This document shows positions 20,615 through 32,633 of a DNA stretch of 64,000 nt, one piece after another. Below the pieces are notes generated by a model. It did no database searches. It was not told the DNA's origin and saw only the letters and a list, made by a program, of their open reading frames with translations. Source of the DNA: Byssothecium circinans (Eukaryota; Ascomycota; Dothideomycetes; Pleosporales; Massarinaceae); the NCBI GenBank assembly GCA_010015675.1, contig ML976983.1, forward strand, positions 843,496 to 907,495. The letters are read 5' to 3'. Within the stretch, counting starts at the first letter, position 1, and every line of letters begins with the position of its first letter. The position numbers and the translations under genes are program-made.

Positions 20615-21974
20615 TCAGTGTATGATGTGGCGATTTGTAGAGGAATAGAGAAAGAAGATAGCGTTGGTGTGCGCAAAGATGCTGATAGGTGCTCGCGAAG
20701 TGAAGAGCGCTTTGAGGAAGCAGGTAGAGGCAGAATAGAGTGAGGTGGTGAAGAAGAGGAGATGGAAGAGCAGCGACGTTTAGTGTTTATGTTTGGCATG
20801 GCATCGTGCGATAAAAACTGCAGGAGCAACAAAACGTTGTTGCTACGCAAACGACGCAAACCATAGTAAGGACGTGTATGGTCGAAGCGGTGTAAACGGG
20901 GAAATGAGCGAGTGCGCGGTGACTAGCGATCATATGGGCAGTGTGAAAGGTGAAATTTGGACTTACTGGAGCAAAACCCTCCGCTTATTTGATCTCTTGT
21001 ACCCTCAGCGGCCTCTGTTTTTAAGTGTATTCATCAAGGTGGTGTAGTAGAAAGAGTTGCTGGTTCCGGGCTAGTGTCGCCACTTCGCGGTCGTGTATCC
21101 CCAAAGCATAGCAGCATTTTCAAGTCAACACATGGAACAGGTATGGGAAAGATTGTAAAGTAGAAATGTGATGCTAAGAGGTGGATGGCGGTCATGTCAT
21201 ACCAAAGCAGCTGAGTAGAGTACCGTAGATGGAGTAGGTCTGGATAAGCATCATCGCATGGTAAGGTGCCTAGTCTTCATAGGTGTAGTGCTCATCGCAT
21301 GAAAGATCATCTGAAGATATGCATTTAGTGCGTGCATGACCCTGGATTGACCTCGGGAGGCTGCGTCGTGGTGATACTGCATAATGAGGGAACGTGCCAG
21401 AATTTGGCTGCTGTGGTTTACGAGTTGAGATGGGCTGAAGGGATGTATTTTAATAAAATGTAATCATCGACACATGATTGTGCATGGAGTATACAACTTG
21501 TAAGTAGCCCGTCCCAATGCCAACATTGAATGTGGAGAATACTCAAGTCAAAACGGCCCCGGGTCTTCCGGACGCTGAGCCGCACTAGCCGTAATTGGAT
21601 GGACCAATCAGCGGGCCCGCTTACTCACTGCGGAGGGTTCGGGAGTGCTTTTGTGCTCGCACCTCGAAGCAATAAAACCTCTTCTGCATTGAGTTGAGCT
21701 ACACCGTGCTGCACTCCTTGTCTCTCGTTTTGAGTAAACGCGGCATCTCCTAGCCAGTAAGCGCAAGCCCGTGAGTGAAACGTAGACGTCCTCGCCTCGT
21801 CAATCGCCACCCATCGCAGCATCACTGGAGTTTTTCTACTGCCGGCGCCGAACACCTCACATATATTACGGTTCCGGCCCCGACTCAACTCGACATACCT
21901 TTTCTTCCCTTTTCTCGCCTGTGACCTTCCCTCGATCCCCTCGACCCAATTCCTTACTACTGTCGTCTTTGGTC
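20615..21974. other. Divergent intergenic region, CRIB-like gene to HEM2
   Basis: A 1.36-kb gap holding both promoters. The last 80 bp before the HEM2 start are pyrimidine-rich (see the separate entry). No supported gene; short frames at 20605-20859 (minus) and 21625-21888 (minus) have no motif. Confidence 0.45.
21897..21950 (+). promoter_or_regulatory. CT-rich core promoter element of HEM2
   Basis: A run of C and T with few purines lies 25-78 bp before the HEM2 ATG. Such pyrimidine tracts usually precede transcription start points of highly expressed filamentous-fungal genes lacking TATA boxes. Confidence 0.5.
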
Positions 21975-23153
<1,179 letters not shown>

Positions 23154-23530
23154 ATTTTTTGCGGTCAATCAGTATTTCTTGGAATCCCTGTCTCAATCTG
23201 TTGGGCGTTCAATATCCAGGTCAGAAAAGGTCAAAACTAGACGACATCTCAAAAACTATGCACTGGTCTCGTACTGGTATTATTGTTATATTTTACTGTC
23301 AAAGAGGGTTGCGCTTGCTTGTGCCAGTGAGCCGTATCATGCCACACGATGATTTGTGGGGTCCGATGTCAAGGCAGCCTTCATATCTCAGCCTCATTGC
23401 TTACCGGTAATGGCTGCGCCCCGCACTCGCAATTCTTCTCCTCACATTGCTGTTTTGACCGAGATCGAAATCTAGCAGCGAAGTGCCGTTGCAACTATCT
23501 ACGATCCGCTTGACTAGCTTTCCAAACAGA

Positions 23531-25323
23531 ATGGACAGAATGAATAGGTGGTTCTGGCCCGGAGAAGGCATCAACCGTGAGGTCATTTCAGCGGATATAC
23601 AGCGCTACCTAGGGCTCGATGCGTTAGTCAGACCTGGAGAGCATGAGGGCAGTGTTGGTTACTGGATCACGTCTCACCGCGCCCCGACTGCCCTAATGGT
23701 GGAGGATCTGAGGCTGGACAGTCAGCTATGGGAAGAGGAGAAGGGCGAGAAAGGCAGCCGTGCAGGTACGTCGCTCCGATGTCTGAGCCGTGAGCTACAT
23801 AGAGATATCTAACTTCATACAAAATAGCTTATCAGGACTCACGGACACATGCTAGTCGCCAACATTACGGGCCTAGCGCATCTTACCTACCAGATCATAG
23901 TTCAGCATATCCCTTCGGGCACTCCCAACAGAACCAAGGCATGATCCAAAACACTCCCATCGCTCCTGAATGGATATCCCACGCCGTATTAGGTGACATG
24001 CCACCTCTTCACCGCGAATCCATCTCTTCCAATGGTAATGATGTCCCTGCGAAGTCACCACATCCGCTGCCGATCTCGAACTTCTCACATCCGCTCCCCA
24101 ATCATGGGTATGGAAACAGCAGAGGCCAAAGCAATATTTCCCAGTCGGCGACGTACTCCACAAAGCTACTAGTTGATGAACCAAGACTTCTGAACTTCTT
24201 TCCAGAACGATCTTTATCGATGCCACCGACACAGGAAGTCATATCATCCCCACCTGTTGTCGGAGTTGTGAACGAGTCTCAGCTACCACCCGCGCAGACC
24301 GCTAAGGTGTACAATGAACCAGCTGAGAGTATTGCATATCGCTGTGGCTGGTTGCCTCCTGATGGGACTCGATTTCGAGATGTCACGCCTAATGTACTAT
24401 TTGAAAACCTCCGTCACTTGGGCAAGGGCTCAGCTGGGGAAGTGGATGAGGTCAGGGTCCCGGCTGGTGGCATTGTGCTACCGACCTTGGCTAGGAAACG
24501 AATAAAGATATCGCGCGCAAAGAAGCCCCGTGAGCAAGAGCTCAGTGTTGTGAATAAGGAGATTGCTCATCTCAGAGCAGCAGTTCACCTACACATTGTC
24601 AAGGCGATAGGGTCTTATTACGAAGAATCGCCTAGCGGTGACCTGCACGCAAACTTGCTGACCTACCCTGTGGGAGAAGACCTGCAAATCTTCATCCACA
24701 AGGCTCTTCTTGACCAACGGGACATTTCATATCGTCAGCAATGTTTCCGAAAGTGGTTTATCTGTCTGGCATCTGCACTTGAATGCATGCATCGACTCAA
24801 CATCCAACATAAAGACATTAAGCCAAGCAATATTATCCACTGCGCTGAAAGCGTATACTTCACGGACTTCAGTTCATCGCGCACTTTCGAATCCGGACAG
24901 ACAACTACGGACTCTTACTCAAGAACGACGCGGTTATACCGCGCGCCTGAGATCAGCGACACCCGAGATGGCGACCATGATATGCGGCATGGCAACAGCA
25001 GCGACGTCTTCTCGCTAGGACTCGTGTTCGTGGAAATGCTCACCGTTATCGAAGGTCTGCAAGTTCACGATCTACACGATTACATATACGAGTATAACGA
25101 CTTTGGGGTTTCTGCGCATCATAGGGAATATTGGAGGACGGTGAACTGTTTCCAAAATTGGTTCACCACGAAGGAGGGAGTGAGGATGTACTTGCATTGC
25201 ATCAAGCCTATGCTGCTTATGAAACGGAGAGAGAGGCCGTCTGCGAAGGAGGTGGCGAGGTCGATTTTTGAGAATGAGCCTTGGGGATCTAGGCTTGATT
25301 GCCCTTGTATATGGGGTGTTTGA
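23531..25323 (+). CDS. RfeG-type N-terminal domain fused to a protein kinase
   Basis: Two exons (23531-23765 and 23828-25323) flank a 62-bp intron with a GTACGT donor; the product is 576 residues. Residues about 4-65 (NRWFWPGEGINREVIS..., QRYLG, LVRPG, GYWIT) match the conserved N-terminal block of the fungal 'RfeG' family, annotated as transcription-factor-like. After a disordered linker comes a protein kinase domain from about residue 270: Gly loop LGKGSAGEV (from 276), candidate Lys K302, catalytic loop H406KD408IKPSN, metal-binding DFS at 425-427 instead of DFG, and an APE motif at 451. The gene therefore couples a presumed nucleic-acid- or protein-binding module to a probably active kinase. 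The ATG at 23540 is an alternative start. Substrates are unknown. The 62-bp intron lies between the two domains. Confidence 0.82.
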
Positions 25324-28056
25324 GCTGTACGAGTGCATAACTTGTAGATTTGTGTGACAGCAAAAGTCAGTAATATGCTTCTTCGTCAGGTTCGACCGAT
25401 GTCTTATCTTCTTACCTGTCTCTCCGGCATCTTTGCAATACGACCTCACCGTTCCCACCCACCTGTTCTAGCTAGGCTTCTGTTCACCGCGGTTCAGGAG
25501 GCTTTCATTAGACAAATCAGTTGCACGGGGCGATCGTGGTGATGGATTTCGGCAATTTAAAGAGGCCGGATACAGTCCTTTGCAAAGGCTATCTGGGGTG
25601 GATGGATACTATGCATAACACGTCCCCTGGAGGGGTGAATGCTATAATTCTATCATTTCCCGAATCTAAATTACACGGGTGGTAGAGGATGGCTATCTGC
25701 AGTGAGAACCTTCGTATTAGTATAGGACTAATACTATCCCACTTTAGAGGATCTATTCAACATACCTGAACGTAGAGTAGACGTCTCCAGTCCAGACTCC
25801 AATATAAAATCTCCGACACGTGCGTTGAGAAAGACTAGCCAGATAGTTAGCGAGTTTACAGCGGTCAAAAAGATCTAATATTAAATCTGGTTGATCAGTA
25901 GTTACAAAGCGTACTTCTCGGATGTTTACGCCATTGACTCGGATTGATCTTCAAATCCGCTAATCACATGCAGTAGGCATGTATGTAACCGTAACTAATC
26001 CTTGTGTGATATTTCTCACCTATAGATATGTATACTATATTCAAGTCTAAATGTGTCTGAACTCTATGCGTTGAGTTCGCAAAGCACTGGTCATAGGGGA
26101 AGGAGCGACTAGCGCCTTCCACAAAGATCAGTTCCTCGATGTTTCCTTTCACCGTCTCACTACGTTTGCTCTCCTTGAATGCCATCCAACAGTCCAACCG
26201 CACCACCCTTAATCCAGGTCCAGTTCCAAAATCCCAACCTCCGATATCCAAGACGTAGGAGCCTTAGCATTTACGCTGTGGAGAAGTAAAACGTTATCGG
26301 GATCAACCGGCAGCCGACACTTTTTACAAACATCCCCTACAAACTTCTAGATATTTTTAAGCTAACTTAAAAAGCAAACGCAACCACAGACCCGCATCCC
26401 GAGGCGCAACAAAGCGGTGAGAAGCAAACGCGTCCTCTTGGTGGTCGTGCATGTGAGCTGTATGCATGTGTCAGGATGCACGCGTAGCTCAAGCGAGCCC
26501 TGCAGTAGTCCACCCCGCTAATCGTACCATTTTGGCATTTCCGCCCTCTTTCGACGCCTATCGATAACGTGATTGGCGCGGACATTTCGGAAATGCTATG
26601 GAGGTGTTCGTTCACCCTGGGGAGACTACGGGCTGAGGACACTAGTGCCAGTTCATCGGCGGGCTGGGGAAGTTTATCGGCATATGCATTTTCTTACTTG
26701 GAAAAGCTGAGGTAGGGAGTGAGAAGGGTGTTGTCGCTGGATTGGTATACTGTGTTATTGTGGTGTGTTTTGGAGTAGCTTCAGCTCCGCGAGAATGGCG
26801 GTGCTTATCTGTGCTATGGTGAAGGGATGCCAAAGAGACGGGCTATGAGTGCATGGAGAAGGTGGTCAAGTTGGTCTAGGCTTCACTCATACATAACTGG
26901 ATTCCTCTTTCGAGAGTCCCGACAGGACGGTTTGTTTCAAGAGGATTGTTCTGTTGGTTTGCGTGGCTAGCCAGTGCGAAAGAGGTTAGATGGGCCAGGG
27001 CGATGCAGGGTCCGCTGGTCCAGGGTCCAGGGAGACTCCACTCACCGGTTCTCGGAGACAAAGGCCTGGGGACGATTGGATTTCTTTCGGAGCGCTGGGG
27101 CTTGAAAGGAGCATACTATGGAAGAAAAGACGTCTGCTTTGTGCACTATGCTGGTAGGGTTCAACAAAGAGAAACGAAGATGTGTTGGCGGAGTTATACA
27201 AACGATGCCTATGGTAGACTCAAGTCACCGCCTTCTCGAGTCCGCGTTGGACACGTTCACGACCATGCATGCGCTCTGACAGGCATGTACGTATTCCCCG
27301 AGCATCCAAGGTGGGTCCCCTTCTTAGCCCGACTGGACCGCCTCACGTTAATCAATCACCTTATCACGGATCCGGGATGGAAGCCCCCTCAGTAAGAATA
27401 GGATCCGAGCGCTCGTCTCCAGCTGCAGCAAAATGGCGGAGTCAGACAAAGCATACATAAACCGCGCTTTGTCCCCTCCTTGCCCCGGACCAAGGTTCCC
27501 CTCTTCCTTTGTTTCATTCTCTCGATTACAGTTGTACTTTGGAAGCTTGGAAGTGTTCTAGAAGGTTGAGGGAAGAAAGGATATCTTTGGTACGGATAGA
27601 GGGATTGTATACAGGAGAAGGACTTGATCGTGCACGTTTGGCATACGCAAGATTTCTTTCGACGACGCCTTGGAAGAAATTTACACTCGAGCTATATTTC
27701 GGCTTCTCAACGGTACGTCTTGATCTCATCTCGTGGCTGTCCAGTCTTATGGTGGAATACAATTATTGCGAGTCGCACTCCCTTGGGCTCCTTTGCCTTC
27801 CGGTCTAGAACCTCGACTCGGATTCGCAGGAGTCTCGGCACAACACGGAGCTAGATAACTGTTGATTTGAGGGCGAAAGGAAGCTGACAAAAACCTCAAG
27901 AATCTATTCGGCCCTATACATATTACCACCACTCACCTTGATCAACGACTCCGAGGCGCATACCCTCAGCTCGCTGATCCCAAGCGACACCATACACCAC
28001 ATCCACAAACTCGAACCATACCACACCGCCCCCGTAAACCCCTAGCTCAGCCCAAC
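25324..28056. other. Long intergenic region, 2.7 kb
   Basis: No supported gene. The region is mixed in composition, with AT-rich stretches around 25,600-26,350. Short frames such as 26946-27395 (plus) and 25964-26251 (minus) have no motifs or splice partners. A small perfect inverted repeat at 25714-25734 is listed separately. Confidence 0.4.
25714..25734. repeat. Perfect 8-bp inverted repeat
   Basis: GTATTAGT and ACTAATAC are separated by five bases, forming a small possible hairpin or a palindromic protein-binding site in an AT-rich gene-free stretch. A role is not evident. Confidence 0.4.
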
Positions 28057-28354
28057 ATGTGCTCCTACACATACTCGTGGTACTACTGCAATCACGACTA
28101 CTACATCTGGTGAGTTCTACGATCCCAATACCACATCCCACCAAAGCAAAGAGAGAAGGCTAATAGTTGTCTTTCCAAACAGGGCCAACAGCATCGAAGT
28201 CTGCGCCAACCGCCTCCTCTCGGGCTACTCGTACGATGCATGGAGTATCGACATGTGCAAGAACATGCAAGTTGCTTGCGGCGGCTTCTCCAACTACTAC
28301 TGCACCGACTGCAGTGAGGATGTTGCGCTGGAGTTTGAGCTGGATGAGCTATAG
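28057..28354 (+). CDS. Small cysteine-rich protein, 74 residues
   Basis: Two short exons (28057-28109 and 28183-28354) flank a 73-bp intron (GTGAGT donor, AACAG acceptor). The product has seven cysteines (C2, C11, C25, C43, C50, C58, C61) and no signal peptide. It begins MC-x8-C and ends with C-x2-C followed by an acidic tail. The same outline recurs in the 85-residue protein at 53011-53268. Dothideomycete genomes carry many unexplained small proteins of this MC...C form. Without a signal peptide it is unlikely to be a classical secreted effector; metal binding is possible. Both exons are too short for routine ORF detection, but the splice sites are strong and preserve the Cys pattern across the junction. 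Confidence 0.65.
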
Positions 28355-29098
28355 ATGCCTACATTCTCAACCTACTTAGGTATACCATCGTAAATTCCGG
28401 TAAGTTAAGGTCTTCCTCCCTTAGCTCTGCTCTCAGTACGGCGGGTTGATTCGGGAGAGGGAATGCATTGGATGCGAAGTTGCAAAAGAGAAGCAGAAGC
28501 TGACACCCATGCGCTTACAGAAACCGTTCACATCCGCCTCACTTTCACCGCCGGACTTATCAGGAATTAAAAGACCTCACCGCTTTCCGGCTTACCCTGC
28601 GCCTCCGATTCGTCGCTATCCATGTCGTTCTCGCTTCGACTTCCCGGCTGCTCCCGCTTCCTCGGCTCACGAATTTCTCTCCTTCTGATTCGACGTACAC
28701 ATAACATACCCTTTTTGCGCACACGATGTTAAATTGTTGGCATTTCAGCGCGCTAGATACTTCTTTCTTCGCATCTAGCGGTCGGCGCTCTGCTTCTCTC
28801 ATCGTCAATTTTATGGTTTATGAGGTGGAGTTCTTGGCGTTTGATTAGGGTGTTTGGTTAAATTGAAAGAGCGCATTCAGATATCAGGCTTCCCTTCAAG
28901 CGCGTGTTTCTTTCGAGTTGTTGGCTCGTTATATCGATACCATAGACCGCACTCCTTCCATTGCGTGTAGGAAATCCAATATACAACATTGATTCTACAC
29001 GCTTGACGCAGAATTGGGGAGACTCTTTCAACATTTGCATCCGTGGAAAGCGTACCCAGGCTTTGACGCAAGACGGTATATAATTGTGCCCGCTCCTT
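28355..29098. other. Intergenic, convergent
   Basis: This 744-bp gap lies between the 3' ends of the Cys-rich gene and the thioesterase. No supported gene is visible on either strand. Confidence 0.45.
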
Positions 29099-30579
29099 TT
29101 ACTCTGTGACGCTCTGTTCCGCTGTCTTCGGGCTGAGTCCAACGCCCTCCTCTTGCAGTGTGCCCTTGACCTGCTCCGCTCGCCGTCTCGCATCAAGATA
29201 CATCATGTGCTCCGTATACGTCCGAGGTACCACACGAATGTTTTTGGGTACGTTGAAGGTGTAGTTGAATTGGCCAGTCGGTTTGCTCCTTCCATGCTCA
29301 ACATCCCTCACTTTACTGTCCACGCGTATTTGTACCCTTGTGTATTCGCTGTCCGCATCGAATTTTTCGCCTGGTGCCCCGATAAGCGGCGGATCTGTAT
29401 AAACGACCGTCGCAGTGAGGTAAAGGATGCTGCCAACAGGAACAGGATTCTGGAATGTCGACGGGTCGAGCGAGACGAACGTAGGTCGGGCATGCGCGAA
29501 AGCGGCGGCCGTCGTGAAAGCGAGCTCGAAGGTCTGCTTCAGCAGGAAGCCACCAAATATCATGAAGTGGTGCCTGTTGCGATTCTGAGGCTGCATTATC
29601 GTCGCGCTTCGTAATTGCGTCGTGTCCATGAAATGTACATTGTCTGGTTTCCGGAGGTCATTGTAGGGGTCGTGATATTGCAGCTGTTTTTGCCAGAAGG
29701 CGTGGATGAGGTCGGATTCGAGGTCATTTGGAGTGTGTTTTATGAGAGCGGTTTCTTTGAGTTGTTTGCGGATTTTGGAGTTGCGCTCACCGAGCTTGTA
29801 GAGGCGTTGTTCTTCGGGGGTCTCCACAATGAGAGGGTTCACGTTTACAGGCCTGGCAGAGTTAGCAATAGAAGAATAGCGTACAGTAATGAACAGATGC
29901 GAGTCATTCACTTCTTTGTGCTGGGATCCAGAGACACCATAGTGAAGGTGCAGTGGATGAGCACGTCTTCATTCTTGATCTTTTCGCCTTCCTTTGGCAC
30001 CTTCGCTACCTGCATCGATATCTCCATACTACTCCTACCCGTGGCATAAGTCACCCTTCCGGAGAGTTTTAGATCGCATATTTCGGTTAGTGGATGGTTG
30101 ATCACGATCCGGTCACAGCTCGCGGTGACGGTGGTCACATCATCCCCAGTGTGTTTGTATGCAATGATGCCAGACAGCGCATCCAAGTCCATAAAGATGG
30201 TTCCAAGCCTGATATGGCCACTTGAGTTGAGGTATGTGTCCAGCAGCCAAGGGTCCCTCGCCAGCGGTAACACGACGCTATGATAGCTATCGTCCATGCG
30301 CTTCGGCGTCAACTGGCGGTCCTTTGGTACTGATGGCCTGTCAGAAGCTGCCGTTGGGTCGTGGCCTTCTGCTTGTTGCTTGCGGAGTGCCTCTATCCAT
30401 GGTGTCTTTACGCGTTGTGCTGTAAGCTCTTTGAACACGCCGTCAGTCCGCCGGGGGCTGCTGGATCGGAAACCTCGCGTGGATGGGTTAGCTCGATGGA
30501 GCGGATAGACGAAATGGGGACAATTGCACTCGGCGACTGCACTCAGGCGCCGCAGTGCTGTCCTTGAGATGTGGGCCAT
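29099..30579 (-). CDS. Acyl-CoA thioesterase, ACOT9-like, mitochondrial
   Basis: Two exons on the minus strand (30579-29912 and 29852-29099) flank a 59-bp intron (GTGAAT donor, GCCAG acceptor); the product is 473 residues. I chose the ATG at 30579 (MAHISRTALRRLSAV). It begins an Arg/Ser-rich segment without acidic residues, typical of a mitochondrial presequence, and the upstream in-frame codons read like leader. Two hotdog domains follow: the first around residues 95-220 (IRLGTIFMDLDALSGIIAY, then the TASCDRI strand), the second around 290-440 (HHFMIFGGFLLKQTFELAF, then PVPVGSILYLTATVVYT). The tandem arrangement is that of ACOT9/ACOT10, which hydrolyse acyl-CoAs in the mitochondrial matrix. 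The C-terminal TYTEHMMYLDARRRA segment is typical of the family. A 197-bp divergent promoter separates it from the next gene. Confidence 0.87.
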
Positions 30580-30776
30580 GGTGAGAAGGGGTGGAGGGGT
30601 GAGGTTAAGAGGAACGATCGGAATGACGTCGGAGGCCTCCGAACGCACCTTCTAAACCCTCGGTCTTGGCGTCGATACCTGAGGTAAGCGCCGTCTTCTC
30701 CCCACCATTCAATCCCCAACTCTCACCACATCGGTTGAATTCCCACATCCAATCGCCATGCTATTTATGCGGATTG

Positions 30777-32633
30777 ATGATGGAACGGACCGTGGAGCTC
30801 GGGCGAGCTGTCTTGTCGCTGACGACCACGAATTTGGAGCTTTGGCTCACGACTTTGATCACCATCTCACCCAAGCAGCATACGACTAATTTTCAGCAGC
30901 TCCGCAGCGCTTCGCTGATCGACTTTCTCTCCTCTGGAGAAACCTGGGTTGATAGAGGTAATGGTATGCATATGGTACTGGAAATAACCTTACGTGGTGA
31001 GCATCTGGAAAGCGACAAGCTCCGAAGGGTGGCTGAAGGAATTGTGAAAGCACCTGTAAGTGGCATTTTTGAAAGCAGCGAAAGTCTTGCTAACGCATTC
31101 TTAGGCTTGGGAGAAGTTGAATCTTCAGCTTTCTCTGCCTTTGGAACTACATCCTCAGCCTGGAAGAATACATATCAATATCGCACAGCTTCGTGGTGAT
31201 ACCGATGCAGACACCAAGAAAGGTCATCGCATATACGCCGATGTGCCATCAGCAGATGTCAAGCCACCCGAAGGCATGCCTACTGCTTCACTCCAGTCAA
31301 TTCATTTTGCTTTAGTCTTCTCGGAGAGTAGGGCCAAATCAACTTCAGCACGGCAAAAACTGCAAAAACAACAAAGAGGGAACGCTGCTGCTCGTCCTAA
31401 TGGTGGCGGAATGCATCAAGTCAGAAGCGGGGCGCCAGACATGTCCGCCGAAGAGGACCCAGAAACTGTGGGTAGTTCAGACGGCGAACTCTTGCTCCCA
31501 GGTCAAGAACTGTCCCTATTAACTCAGAGTCGCAAGCGGAAGCGACCTTTGGCATTGCCCAACAGACTATCTCCTTCGCAAGCGCAGGTTTTAACAATGC
31601 CAGCACACCAGAAAGAAAGTCGACGACCGCATACTGGCTCCGCAGTTCCCGTTGTTTGCGCCGAAATAACGGATATTCCCGAATCACAACTCATCCAAGA
31701 CTTTGTCGATGCCGCTGTACGCCTATCAGTGTTTGGCACCCTAAGAGGAACGGCAGCCGGTTGCAAGATTAAAGCAAATACCTTTGCCGGAGGACTGGCA
31801 GAAGTTGCTCCAACTTTGTGGCGTCCGGGGTATATCGAGGTGCGTGACTGCTCTCAATGTTTTCCCTTGTCACTATCATGCTGACTTGTGGATAGGCAAT
31901 CACGCAGCGAGCACATCTCATTCCCAGTCTGAGTCTGTCTCTCGGCCGAATAGGCTCCCGAGCGCAGTCACTGAGTTTACAAAACAAGATCGGTGCGCTG
32001 GTCAGCCCTCTGCATCTTCAGAGAATGCACTCACCAAGCACGCTCGATGCCAACACCGTTGCTTCAGCAGCATCAGCCCATATTTGGATCCACGCCCAGA
32101 GATCACTGACATCGAAGCCACCGTCTGTTCTAAACTTGGTTTTCTGCATGCCCACAATACAACCCGACATGCCCTCTGAAGACGATGAAATCCTGGAAGT
32201 GAGCGACCTACGTTTTTGCGATGATATAGAGACGGCAGCAGTCGATTTTGCGGCTCAGGAACTCAGTGACTGGATCCCTCCAGAATTCCTTCCTGACTCT
32301 GCCGAGCCCGGAGGCACTGGTGATATTCTCTTCGCCGAGGACGGAGGTCTCACGAATTTAGTGGATCTCGCAGAATCACCAGGGATAGTTAAGCAAACAA
32401 TCGCCGATCCGATCAACCAACAGGGCTATCTCCAACTTGCCAGCGACAATTGGAGTGGTGTTGGCACTTCAAGCAGGGATGGAGGTTGCGACGAGGACTT
32501 ATTCGCAACCGACAATTCTGACAATGATGTCTCACCGCACGACCACGACTGGTTCTACGAACGCGAGGATTGTGGTGGCACAGAAGTTGACGCACTTCAA
32601 ACAGCTTTGGGCGGTGGCATACTGACGTTTTAA
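30777..32633 (+). CDS. Hypothetical nuclear-looking protein, three exons
   Basis: Exons 30777-31055, 31105-31839 and 31896-32633 are joined by introns of 49 and 56 bp (GTAAGT and GTGCGT donors, TTAG and ATAG acceptors), all phase 0. This gives 583 residues from the first in-frame ATG. The frame continues open upstream to about 30666 without an ATG, and a GTAAGC at 30684 suggests a possible untranslated or coding 5' exon, so the start is uncertain. The first 210 residues look folded; the middle is disordered with a basic cluster SRKRKRP, a candidate nuclear localisation signal. A second folded block follows (DFVDAAVRLSVFGTLRGTAAG). The last 150 residues are acidic. I do not recognise the family and assign no function. 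It is divergent from the ACOT9-like gene. Confidence 0.65.

Noticed and set aside
28000..28050. tRNA-like B-box (GGTTCGAG on the minus strand)
   Set aside because: The flanking bases cannot form a T stem and no A-box or acceptor stem pairs at the right distance.
30666..30776. Upstream extension of the gene at 30777
   Set aside because: The frame is open but has no ATG, only a TTG, and contains a GTAAGC donor-like site; it is more likely leader or an intron.
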